NCBI GenBank assembly: GCA_010093705.1
Contig: MU006093.1
Coordinates: forward strand, 1,358,849-1,422,848
From: Patellaria atrata CBS 101060
Taxonomy: Eukaryota; Ascomycota; Dothideomycetes; Patellariales; Patellariaceae
Length of the DNA: 64,000 bases
Direction of reading: 5' to 3'
Under the pieces are notes generated by a model. It made no database searches and had not been told where the DNA came from. It saw nothing but the letters and a program-made list of their open reading frames with translations. Each line of letters starts with the position of its first letter. Within the stretch, counting starts at the first letter, position 1. Of this stretch, positions 44,147 through 55,547 are shown in pieces. The position numbers and the translations under genes are program-made.

Positions 44147-47100
44147 TGTGTTTATATGGATATGATGAGCTGTGGCGATGAAATGAGACTATTGGAAAGA
44201 CGGGTATGGCGAAGTCAGATATTGCAATCGGAACGTGAAGCTACTTCTGCTGTGAAACACGATTTGGAGACGAGTAAATCTTTGTGGGTGACAAGGGAGA
44301 AAGGAGTGATCTGGAGAAGTTGGGGTACATGGAATATATAACGAACTGATCTTCACACACCCTTTTGCCTAGGGTCTTCAGAAGTCATGGCGTCTATGCG
44401 GAGATGTCAACATATTCCATACACATCTCCCGACAAGGATGATTTATTAGAGCAAAAGAATGGACCAGGATCCTTAGTTCAGCAATGGGTAGGCCGTGTT
44501 TAGCCAAAGGGAGGATGGAGTGGAAACGGTCATGACCACATTAGATTTGGCGCATGGTCGAAGCGACGGCAGAGCACGAAAATCCCATGTAAGCATACTG
44601 TAACTTGCTTCAGTAATTCACCAATTGCCTTCGACTCCAAATAAGTGCCGAGGCCGGTGGACCGGATACGCCAATCTTGTCAGTATACGTGCATCCAGCC
44701 GATCGCGAGATACCGTACGTAGCTGCATCGTCATAGCTTTCTCACCTGCTGTTACCTGCAGTCCTGACTTGAGTGCGGAGATGGTAAGAGTCTAGAAGGT
44801 GAGACTAGTTCAAGCTGAGAATCGTGGGGAAATTTGGGAAGGTAACTTGATTGGACTTGTAGAAGAAACGAATGGCGAGAGTCATTGGTCAAGTGCTCTG
44901 AAAATAAGGTACTTGTAAATACTTCCAGGACAGGATATTCCTAACGATCCGGACCTATCGTCGATATTGGGTATTGGGAGTAACTTACACCCAAGCAGCG
45001 CTTCAATACTTTAGTGGACTCTGTTTAAGTCAATCACTAACCTTAGTTCTCTTATATGCGCCTGAAATTCGGTCTCTGAAGTGAGCGCCGTATTGTACAG
45101 TGCGTGTACGGAGCACTCAATCTTGATGCACTCTCCTTTGCTTGTTTGTCAGTAAATAGGGAGGAGCCATGCTAGGAAAGACAGGTACCTCTTGGAATCG
45201 GCTAATCTTACAGTGAATCTTACAGTGAAAGAAAACAAGTCCGAAAGTACTCTTGACAAAAAGCTCGTGTTGACTGGTTGTGAGCGGAGACGGAGGTTGG
45301 AGGTTGGGAGGTCACAATTTGTCAAGCCTGAGCCAAGGATTGCTTGTTTCCCGCGTGGCTTGCCGCGAACTGCAAACCATTCTCTGTCTCTCCTTCCGTC
45401 CCTCCTCGGTACCGCGCTTCCTGATCGCACCGAATTCTGTTGAGAAGCCGTACGTGCGCGAAAGCTTCGGGGCGTGGAATTCTGGATGGACAGGAGAGCC
45501 GCGGGAAGGTAGAATGTCGGAAGAGGCCTGAAGGAAGTTTTCAGCTTCATCCATTTGTCCATGAAAATGTTCGTGAGAGCATCAGGTGAGATGTGCTCGT
45601 CACGCTGGAACCATTTGGGCACTTACGTGAGCCCAGGAGGGCCAAGGCAAAGTGCCGCTAGCCGTGCTGAATAACACAAAGGTATGACGCGTTTGTTACA
45701 ACCCCAAGAGTCGATGCCGTGAAGACTCAGCACTTATCACTTTGACCTATTGATGTTGTCATATTATTCTTCTTGTTGAAGACAGAACTTATCTTTCGTG
45801 TTGTTTGCAATTGTCCAGTCCTCTAGATTCATCATTCTCCTCGAACTCTTTACCTGAGATAACTACGAGAGAAATTTCAACCCTAACGCAAGTTACGAAT
45901 TCCGCTACCATTCCAGTTCTAGGGTATCACCCCAGTCCATACGGACACCCAAGTACTAATAAAGGTAGCTTCCCACGCCATCCGTAGACAATCGCGTACC
46001 AATATAGATGGATGTGAACAACATTGGAAGACTGGAAATGTCGTTTAGCCTGAAAGGACCTTCGATGCACTTTCATTCCTTTCAATTGAGTCACCCGGGT
46101 TGCGAATTGAATTTTTGAATTGGTCTAGCACGTGAGGATACTTTTTTTCCGACTCTCAAACGCATCAAGTTGGTTGTTAAACGGTATACTTTCTAATTGA
46201 TTGCAAGCTCTTATCACCACACACATTGAGTATAGATTTACCCGATTTTTTTCGCAAGCAATCTTTATTGTCTGTACGTGATCGAATCCAAATCAGCATT
46301 TTTCCAGGACACGCAGGGGTGATGAGGGGTTTCAAACCACTCAACAGCTGTCCACACCCATCCATCCCCAAAGGTAGGAAATACTCCTGGTCCATCATGT
46401 CGGCGTTCTTGAAACTATGCCCGAATTTTGATTGCTCTAAATACGAAAATAGGTTCCACTATAACAATGAAGAGCCACTGAAATATCCAACCCACTTCCA
46501 CGCCGAATCCATTATTCCCACACGGCAACAGTTCGAAAGAAGTCTGAACGAAACTTCTAAAATGCATTCCCCAACAAGCATTTCGCCTGATTCCTGAGCA
46601 AAGCTTCTGCTCTGTAAAACAATGTCAACAGTGAGCACTAAAAGCGCCACACTCGCTTCGATAATATATCCTGCTGCAGCACCCGGCTTGAAAACACTCC
46701 ATAGCCCATACAGCACTTGGCAGACATGCCATTTTCCTTAAACGAAGCTCAATCATATAAATGAGACTATCGAGACGGCAGACCCGGAGAGAAAGGCCCG
46801 ACGGTGGTCCATTCGAGATGAGAAGATGGCACGCGCTTTCAACCCTGGATGGGTGGACCTGGATTTCTCGACAGCAGATGCCTTTTCAAAGTCTATTCCA
46901 CTCCTGAAAAAAGAGTCATCGAAACGCATTCAGATCCTCGAAGCGCTTAGGAAAAGATCCCTCTTGAAGCCTGTCCAGTTGGAAGGAAGGAGATGCGCTA
47001 GGAACGACTAACTTTTGTCTGTTCACCTTGCAATATCCTGATGCGACAAGACACAGTGCATATCTTTAAGTGCATGAAATCTCATCCTCGACTATCTCAC

Positions 47101-48560
47101 CCAGGTGATACTTGAAAGAGGTAGGACTGGTATAAGCATGAAGATGCCCTCTATTCATCGTAGGGAACATTATGTAGTATTTTCTACATTATCGGGCCCC
47201 TATCCAATCCAGCTGTCTTATACACGATTCTACCCTACGATCAAGGTACACAGTACATGCACAGCTCTGAGATCAAAGTAAAAAAAAGCAAACCGAGCAT
47301 GAGAAAGATCTATGTTGATCCCAAGCCGTTAGAACTACGAAAAGCAAAACTCTAATCTTAGATCCGAATTCCAAAATGGGAAACGTGCTCAGGGTTTAAG
47401 ATAAGTCAGTCGACAGCAAGGAGAAATATGGCTCGCCTCCCAGTCCAACTCATGACTTCACGCGTAATCCACGAGCAGGTCAGGATCGCGAATTGGTTGT
47501 ACAATACTGAAGATGCACTGGGGGAGATTACGAGGTAGGAAAACCGACATGGGAACAGATGGACGGAGGTCTATTGAGTGGTTTGTGTAAGACTCTTGGG
47601 CTCAACTACAAGTAAAGGAAAGGTAAGAAATGTACTTGCTTGAATTGAAATGCGGATCAGCAGCAAGACTATCCATAAGACAGGAGGAGCCGAACTCGAT
47701 GGAAGGAAGATAGCATCACTGTTGGCATTCCTCCATATATGTATGCTTGTTCAACAGTTACCAGTAGGCTTTCATATTCGAAGTATAAACAGTCCTCTAT
47801 CGTTTGTATGACTGTGACATGTACGGTTGGGTTCTCAGTACAGTGTAGTACAGTACCATCTCGACTTTACCGTACAAGTAGAATCGGAGAACTCTTTGAG
47901 AGCGAGGGGACAGTACAGTGCAATAGGCGAAGAATGAAATGAGAGTCTTAAGTCCAAAGAGGGTAGAAGTAAGCTTGTGTACAAGTAGAAGCATACCTTA
48001 ATGCATCCATTTCCAAAGAAAGTAAAGTCGTTTCTCCGTACTGCTCCGTTCGAAGTAGCTTCGATGAAAGCTCTTCCCCGGCTACTGGACCAGTTTTGAA
48101 GACCTTCCGACGAAAGCTTTATATGTAGATTGCATCTCTCTTCTACGGACCACAGTAGTTGATTTATGACAAGAATTGATATTTCTTTTTTCCCCCTCGT
48201 GATGCCTCAAGATAGTTGCCTCTCAGTCGTCGATCTTCCTTTCAAACCCCCGCTTTCCCTTTTCAAGCTGCGACAGATGCAGTGAGACGAGACGCCGCCG
48301 TGCCGCGTAATGGAAGGACAAGTTACATTGACCAACCGAAAGGATGCTCCATCCGATCGCTCGTAGTACGCCTTGCTCCTGAATACTTGCTCTGTGCAGA
48401 CTCTGGTGAACTGTGAACTTATTACTTATACTCTTTCAGTTTTGAAGGTGTAAACAATTCGACGACAACTCCACAGCTACCCCGCAACAGCTTACCTATT
48501 ACGCGCTACGAGTATAGCTTCACGAGCTTCTACTCGCACAGCTATTAGCAATAGCACAAC
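44147..48560. other. Long gene-poor region
   Basis: 4.4 kb without a supportable gene. Several frames of 60-160 codons occur (45149-45622 minus, 46226-46597 plus, 46459-46716 minus with a short hydrophobic stretch, 46826-47011 plus). None shows a domain, conserved motif or splice-consistent extension. GTACAGTAC-type motifs recur at about 45094, 47837-47854 and 47910. It should contain the promoters of the transporter (left) and the AAA ATPase (right). Confidence 0.55.
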
Positions 48561-50084
48561 ATGAAGGAATCACTTGACCTAGCTCTCCGACCTTCGTGGG
48601 ACGAAACGGGTAGAGAATGGTTCAATCATTCAAGCGCTCCACGCATCTTCACCGACGCTGTCGTCATCGAGTCTCTCCGTAAACAATATCCGGAGCTCAA
48701 GCTCGTCGTAGCTCCCCAAGGCGTCCTCAACCTCCTCGCATACGCTGCCGCAGGACACGCAACCGCAACATCCATCGGGGAAGAAAATGATCCCGTCTAC
48801 TCCTCCCTTCGCTGGAGACAGTATATCCCACCCGCTCGCCGCATCGATGGTGCTAAGGGGACATTGGCAAACGTTGTCCTGTTCGGGAAATACATCTACA
48901 AGTGGAAGAACCCCGCGAGGGATGAGCCGCAAGAGTTTCTGGTATACATTATCAACGGCAGGGATGGGTCAAATTCTTATCCCGCCCCAACGAACCATTA
49001 CATACTCTGCCGCGAGGAGCGAGATGCCGACGATCTCATCCTGACCGCCTCGCAGTGGGGCACGGAGCTCCACAACGAGGTCTGGGTGTTCGACGGGGGG
49101 TATTTCCAGAAGAGCTACGAGCTGTGGGAGAGCGTGCAGCACGCGGAGTGGGAGAACGTCATCCTGGACGCGGACATTAAGAAGGCCATCATCAAAGATG
49201 TCACGAACTTCTTCGACTCTCGAGAAACGTACGAGAAGCTCAAGGTTCCTTGGAAACGCGGCGTCATATACTACGGCCCGCCCGGTAACGGGAAAACCAT
49301 CTCCATCAAGGCGATGATGCACACCCTCTACGAGCGCAAAGATCCCATCCCAACCGTCTACGTCCGCACCCTCACCAGCGTAAGTTCTCCCCATCCCCCA
49401 TAAACCCCCTTCGCCGGCCCCGACAAAAACCTAACCAACCCCCCCAAGTTCGCCGGCCCCGAATGGTCCCTCTCCCAAATCTTCGGCAAAGCACGCCAAG
49501 TAGCGCCCTGCTACCTCGTCTTCGAAGACCTCGACAGCATCGTCAGCGACGCCGTCCGAAGCTACTTCCTCAACGAAGTCGACGGCCTCCGCAGCAACGA
49601 CGGCATCCTCATGATCGGCAGCACGAACCACCTCGACCGCCTCGACCCGGGCATCTCGAAGCGCCCCTCCCGCTTCGACCGCAAGTACTTCTTCCCCAAC
49701 CCTGACTTCGCCCAGCGCGCCGCCTACGCCGCCTTCTGGCAGCGCAAGCTCGCCGATAATCCCGATATCGAATTCCCGGATAAATTGTGTAAGGCTATTG
49801 CGTCGATTACGGATGGGTTTTCTTTTGCGTATATGCAGGAGGCGTTTGTCGCGACGCTGTTGACTATTGCCGCCTATGATGATACACCGGATCAGGAGTG
49901 CTGGAACAAGCAGAGGAATCATCTCATATGGCAGAGCGTGGCGCAGAAGCCGGTGAGGGTGCGCGAGGATGGCGATGGCGAGTTGGAGAAGTTGCTGCTG
50001 TGGAGGGAGATCAAGAAGCAGGTTAGGATTTTGAGGGAGGAGATGGGCGGGAAGGGTAGTGGGTTTGGGAAAAAAGAGTTGTGA
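48561..50084 (+). CDS. AAA-type ATPase, uncharacterised fungal family
   Basis: Two exons, 48561-49379 and 49449-50084 (69-nt intron GTAAGT...CCAAG); 484 aa. The AAA module has Walker A GPPGNGKT (about residue 240), Walker B CYLVFEDLDS (about 293), sensor 1 IGSTNHLDRL (about 330) and an arginine-finger segment KRPSRFDRKYFF (about 342). The 220-residue N-terminal part (YIPPARRID, HYILCREERDADDLI, EVWVFDGGYF) is a substrate or partner domain I cannot name. Organisation resembles Bcs1/Cdc48-like proteins widely annotated in moulds as AAA family ATPase. There is no signal or membrane segment. The target process is unknown. It converges on RPS2. Confidence 0.85.
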
Positions 50085-50387
50085 GAGAGGATTCTAAGAT
50101 GTGCATGTTATGAGTGCGGTCATTAGTCTATATACATACACTCTGGAGCGTGGCTAGAAAGAGCCTAGTTAGGTGTAATGAAGGCAATATATCCCCGGTC
50201 TTGTAATCGGGCTGATCGTGCTTAATGTTCACAGAGGAATATCATCACATATAAAGCACATATGGCCCATGTAGATTCTCTTTGATCATTTGAACTAATT
50301 TACCCCCACTCCATTCCTTCATGCAGATATAGCTAACAAAGCAGAAGAAGACATCTCAATCCTCGTTTTACCTCCACTGAAACGAAA
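50085..50387. other. Convergent intergenic region (AAA ATPase / RPS2)
   Basis: About 300 bp between two stop codons, AT-rich, presumably both polyadenylation regions. No gene. Confidence 0.6.
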
Positions 50388-51376
50388 CTAGTACCTCTTC
50401 CCCTCCCTGAGCACGTCCGAGAACTCCTCTAACGGGCTTCGGATGAGCTTGGTCTCTTTCCACAGATTGGGCGTGAGGAAGCCGTAGCTGTTCGTGACGG
50501 CGACGAAGGTCGCCTTGAGGGTGTTCTCGAGCGTCTTGGTTGAGCCGGAGGAGGCGGTGTAGATATCCGCCACGCCTGCGAGCTGGAGCAGCCGCTTGAC
50601 GGCCGGGGAAGCGACGAGACCGGTACCACGGGGTGCGGGGATAAGCTGCATTAATTGTTAGTCCGATGGTGAGAGTGTGTTGAAGCGAAAGAGAGACATA
50701 CCCTGACTGTGACGGAACCGCACTTGCCGCTCTCTTTGGTAGGCAGCGAGTGAGGCTCACCGAGGTTGGTGCCCCAGTAACCTCTCCTGATGGGCACGAC
50801 GCTGAGCTTAGCGATAATAATGGCGGCGCGAATGGCGGTCGCGACTTCTTTTGAGGTCTTGATGCCGAGGCCGACGTGGCCTTCCGAGTCGCCGATGACG
50901 ACGATGGCCTTGAAGCGGGTACGCTGACCGGCACGGGTCTGTTTCTGAACGGGCTTGATCTGCATTCACGACTGTATCAGCACGAGCTCTTTATCCCCGA
51001 AGAACATCAAAGCATCTCCTGTGTCCCGCCCTCAATCAAGTGCATAGGGTCCTATTGAGCAAACCCGAGCAAACCGAGATTCTCAACTAACCTTCATGAC
51101 CTCATCCTTCAGCTTCGGCAGAAAGAAATCCACGATCTGGTACTCCTTGATGGGCAAACTGTGCAGGTAGATCTCCTCCATGCTCTTGATCTTGCCAGCC
51201 TTGACGAGACGCCCGAGCTTCGTGACAGGCTGCCATTCTTTCTCCTCGCTCTTGCCGCCGCGACGTCCACGGCCACGACCGCGGCCTCGTCCTCGATCGC
51301 CTCCTCGGTCGCCGCGACCGGCGAACCCACCGCCTCGGGGTGCTGCTCCTCCTGCTGGTGGTGCTGCGTCGGCCAT
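50388..51376 (-). CDS. RPS2: 40S ribosomal protein uS5 (Rps2)
   Basis: Three coding exons: 51376-51092, 50959-50702 and 50645-50388 (introns 132 and 56 nt); 266 aa. The N-terminus is an RGG/RG-rich tail (about residues 14-41), the known arginine-methylation region of eukaryotic Rps2. Then come the uS5 double-stranded RNA-binding part ([28 protein letters not shown] after QK) and the C-terminal fold ([20 protein letters not shown]). It lies at the mRNA entry side of the 40S subunit and affects decoding accuracy. A leader intron precedes the start codon (separate entry). ATG context is CACAACATGG. Confidence 0.97.
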
Positions 51377-51872
51377 GTTGTGATATTGGTATCGACGGTT
51401 GGGGGGTAGGGACTGCAGAAAATCGATTAGTTAGAGACAATTGAGACTTTTGGATTGCTGTTATAGGTTTCAGGTGGTCGAGAGGGTGAGTCGACTTACA
51501 GTGTTGTTGCTGGGGCGTTGCTCGTCGTCGATGGGTGTCCCGCAATTTGATGTTCGAAATTCCCTGTGGTGGGTTTGACGAGCTTGGCGACTTTTTGTCA
51601 CGTGCACACACTCTTTTCTCACTTCATTACCCCCTAGATGTCCCCTTTAGATAGTATTTTCTAGGAATGTCACCACCAGTTCTGAATTATATTTAATTAT
51701 GCACCTCTAAACGTATTCTATAGACGTGTCTAGAGCAAGACGAAGGGAAAAAAAATAGTCTTTGTAATTCGCAGTACGTCGTAACTTAAGTGGAAAACAG
51801 ACCTCAGATGTCTTTGAGCTCAAAATATCTCGTCTATCACAGAGGGTACTTCTAGAGGATAAAGCAATGGCT
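51377..51872. other. Intergenic: RPS2 promoter and leader, oxidoreductase 3' flank
   Basis: About 500 bp. The left part holds the RPS2 5' UTR with an intron; the rest is AT-rich with no gene. Confidence 0.6.
51413..51499 (-). other. Predicted 5' UTR intron of RPS2
   Basis: On the minus strand, a strong donor (ACT/GTAAGT), a TCTAACTAAT branch site and a pyrimidine-rich TTTTCTGCAG acceptor define an 87-nt intron that ends 36 nt before the RPS2 start codon. Leader introns are common in fungal ribosomal protein genes. Confidence 0.65.
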
Positions 51873-53028
51873 TTACAATCTAGATATTGTTGTTCCACTA
51901 TCTTTATGAATAGTTGTTTTAACTTCTTCCTCCTCGGTAACGGTCATGACCGCTCTTCCCCAGCTCTTTCGAGAAGCCTGATCTTTTAATCCAGCTCCAA
52001 TTGCCTCAAGACCAATGTATTCCCTGTCATAGACAATAGGTTTGATACCTTTAGTCTCAACAAGGTTCATGAACTCTCTCCATATTGCTTGCGTTTCATC
52101 TGGAAATCGACGGCCGTGTTCGCCGAATCGCTGTCATTTTTAGCTTAAGATTATCTAGCATCAAACTCATGGCAATACATACATATCCAACAACAGTTAT
52201 ACCTTTCAGTAGAATCCTGTTCATTTTCACCTCTTCAACCTGTCCGCCTCTTGCCGCGAACCCAACAATGATGACTCGGCCCCTGTAAGCGCAGCATTTG
52301 ATACTGCTCAACACCGCTCCAACGGAATCGTAGACTACATCAACACCCTCACCACCTGTAGCCTCCATGACTCTCTTTTCCCAATCCGGATCGTCATACC
52401 GGACAACAGCATTGACACCCAACCTCTTCATGACTTGTGCCTTTTTCTCTCCTCCAACCACGGCAACCACATTTGCACCGAGGGCCAACGCTATTTGACA
52501 AGCAACGACTCCCAGTCCACCAGCAGCTCCAAGTACGCAGACCCATTCGCCAGCTTTGAGCTTCCCAACACTGACCAGAGCACCCCAGCTGATAGCACCG
52601 GAACTCCCCATGGCGCATGCTTCTTTACACGTCCATCTCGATGGGGGCTTTCTCAAGTTCGCTTCATCGATGCATATTTCTTCCGCATAAGCTCCTAGAG
52701 ATCCACCGAAGACTTTTGTGCCAGGCCGGAACGAAGAACTTGACGGAGCAGAGACTACGTAACCAGCAAATTCTGTCCCGAGTATAAAAGGTGGTTTGAC
52801 GTGTCTCTGATTGTTTTGATGTAGTCCTTGAGCGTAAAGATTATCCACGTGTGTGAGTGAAGCGTGCGTTATGCGGACACGAATCGGCTTGCTCGCTGAT
52901 GGAATCGGTGAGGGTACCGAGCTTAGTTTAAGCTGAGATACATCCTGCAATGTTATCAGTCATAGTTCAGGCATTTAGGAGTGTGGTTCTCATACCGGAA
53001 CAAATTTATCGATTAGAACCGCCTTCAT
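51873..53028 (-). CDS. Quinone-oxidoreductase-like MDR-family enzyme
   Basis: Three exons: 53028-52996, 52944-52183 and 52130-51873 (introns 51 and 52 nt); 350 aa. The first exon supplies only 11 codons (MKAVLIDKFVP). The nucleotide-binding Rossmann motif GAAGGLGV is at 150-157, after LKAGEWVCVLG. The substrate domain start has PFILGTEFAGYV, and VDVVYDSVG follows in the cofactor domain. No zinc-ligand set is evident, so it belongs with zinc-independent, NADPH-dependent quinone/enone reductases of the medium-chain dehydrogenase superfamily. Natural substrate unknown. Splicing of intron 2 joins VVGY to RFGEHGRRFP. Confidence 0.9.
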
Positions 53029-55547
53029 AGTAATCGCTAGTAAAAGATTTTACTACGACATCAACCTAGGAAAGGAGCAATAGTGCTATAACGAGATGTT
53101 GATTTTACAACTTGGGTGCCTTGGTGCAGTACAGGACCCCATCTTGCGGGAGATCAACAGTGGGGTGTGGGGAAGGTTATGAAAATCCGGGGACCTCGGG
53201 ACAGGAACCAAGACAGGAAACCGAACACAGTAGCCCGAACTACCGTAGTTCAGTTGTTTTGGTTCCCTACAGTCCAAATTATAGAGGGATGCACGGGCTT
53301 ATTCTAGGTCTGGAAGGATACATCACTTAAAACCCCGTTGTTATTTGACCCTCCAGTTAGAGATACCGAATGGGAGCCGAGAAGATATCCAAAGCCATAG
53401 TGGTCTGTAATCGTAACTATCTAGCTATGTGATATGCTGTATATCAATTAACTCGCTAGCACATCTCATGGTCCTATATAAAATGAACGAAGGGACAGCA
53501 CGCTACGGAAGAATTTGGCCTACTATTTATAATGGCAGTAACCTCCACCCGTATCACGATCCTCGCTGCAACAGACAATCCGGGAAGCAGTTTAACGTAT
53601 GAGAGAGTTGACTTGGAAGGTGAGGCCTCTATCAAGGAACAACATACTGGCCGCTGGCGCGTCCCGTCTCTTCATACTCAATCTTCTGAATGTATTGCCC
53701 TGGCACGACCACCAGCCCCACAAAACGTGAGCTAAGGGTAATTAGAGTTGAGGAGTTTTCAGAAGACTCAATTGCTTCCCTAATCGCGTTAGGGGATGGT
53801 TGGCGGTACTCGTATGTTAATGAAAGAATGATGTTGCAGTCCTACAGTATCTCGTCAGTCGTGCGTGGTAATTGAAAGAATCTTATGATAACGCACCCCA
53901 TCTGTACATTTCATCTGGCCAACGAATATTCTACCATCTAATATATGTATTCGTAGGCTTTTGCCTAGGTATTGGGAGAGGTACGTAGTGGCTTCTGCAT
54001 TGTCCATTGCGCCGAGGATGGGTAGATGTGGAATTTTGAAGGAGCTGTTCTACACATAGGAGGCTCCTATAGAACGAAATTATGTCTCACAGGACTGCCG
54101 CGATTCAAGACCAATTACTCATGAATCAGAGAATAATTAAGGTAATGGTTCACTACCTAAGGTACGATATGAAGAAACTTGTGAAGTGAACTTTTCCGAA
54201 CTAAGGTAGAACTTCAGTAGCGTTATGGACAGAATCGATCAACGCGTCGAAAGAACCAGCAAGTCTACGAGTAGAGAGAACACAAATCTTTTCCCATACT
54301 GCAAGACAAAGGTTCTCCTCCAATCCTATACGCTTCCTATACCCTCACTGGACAATCATGAAATTTTAAGTATTGATAGCTCCTTACTAGATGTAGAACT
54401 ACTGTACAGTGTCCAGCTTCCTATGGCTGGCAGTCGTTTCTAAATTTACTTCATGTTATCTGGCCGATTCGGAGGTCTATGTAATAGCAACCGTACCAAA
54501 AACCAGGACTACTCAATAAGTAAGATATAATTCATCATCTAGATTTCTTTATTACCGCTTAAGCTGAGTTTTATAGGTCATCCCTTATCAATCTTTACAT
54601 GGTACCGTTGACCAGTTGAGAGTACTACCCGTAGGATAATGCAAACGAGAAACAGTACCCGATATCATGGACACTGCCGTCATATTAGTTTAAGGAATCG
54701 CCCTGGATACCTGTCTTAAGGACTGGCGAGGACATCGCCTAGAGCATCCCTTTAGATGACCATCTCAACCTTTATTCCAACCGCTTACTCAACCAACGAA
54801 CCAGAAAACCTCTGGCCGTACACAGTTCAGACCTTGAACCCCTGTTTAAGCATTATTAGCACGTTGGTTTCAGTTCATTAACTTGAACCCCTATCTTAAG
54901 AACTACTGATCTTATAGCTTGACTGGTATTCCAGATAGCGCGCTGAAAATATATACTATCCTAATTTGACGTCCAGATGGTAATGTAGAACCGGTGCCGA
55001 GCTCTCCCATTAGGAAATACGTTATAGGGAATTAAGACGATGTTTTAATTAGCGGTCCAGAGATGGTCAAGAAATTAGTCTTCAAGATGGCCTCGAGGAT
55101 TGTACTTAAACTACTGGTCAAGATGGCTCTTAAGGGAGGTGGTAAGGTGAGTCCTCAACGTGCTACTTCAGTAGGCGCCTAATAAGCAACGGGGAAATAA
55201 TGAATAAACCCCCAAGGGCCTAGAGATACTTATTGAGGTAGTTATAGATACCCGTAGACGACCGGAGAATGAATTCTGTCAATTGATGAATAAAAATATA
55301 TTCCACTAATATTTTGCTGTAAAATAGTAGTATACCTAAATGGCTAAGTAGACATCCCTAGCTAATCTCTTTCACATGCGAATTGCTCACAGTCGCTCTC
55401 AATATCCTATCGTATCTATCTCGTGTCGTTCGTGCGATTCAACGCGTTTTGCTTTCATCTGCGATACAACCTTTTCTTCCTATCTCTTCTCTCGCCAGCA
55501 GATCGACTTCTAATTATCCTTCACCTCTCCAATCTACGCCGTGTAAC
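53029..55547. other. AT-rich gene-poor region with decayed repeat-like sequence
   Basis: 2.5 kb. A perfect inverted repeat (GAACTAC/GTAGTTC) lies at about 53240-53254. Two related frames at 53532-53735 and 53690-53875 lie in different phases and might be one broken small gene, but match nothing I know. From about 54700 to 55140 short direct repeats recur (CTTGAACCCC...TTAAG twice; TCAAGATGGC twice). The promoter of the next gene is at the right end. Confidence 0.5.
54832..54900. repeat. Degenerate direct repeat pair
   Basis: Two copies of a CTTGAACCCC(T/-)...TTAAG unit of about 18 nt start near 54832 and 54882; a third partial copy (ACCTGTCTTAAG) is near 54710. Copies differ at several positions. 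Confidence 0.5.

Noticed and set aside
45149-45622. 157-codon minus-strand frame in the gene-poor region
   Set aside because: Overlapped by similar frames on the other strand, with no motif, signal or splice extension. Not enough to call a gene.
46459-46716. Short minus-strand frame with a hydrophobic stretch
   Set aside because: One hydrophobic segment alone is weak evidence; no start context, partner exon or known family.
53532-53875. Two overlapping frames that might be one frameshifted small gene
   Set aside because: The join would need a 22-nt intron, too short for this genome, and neither half is recognisable. Left as a note only.
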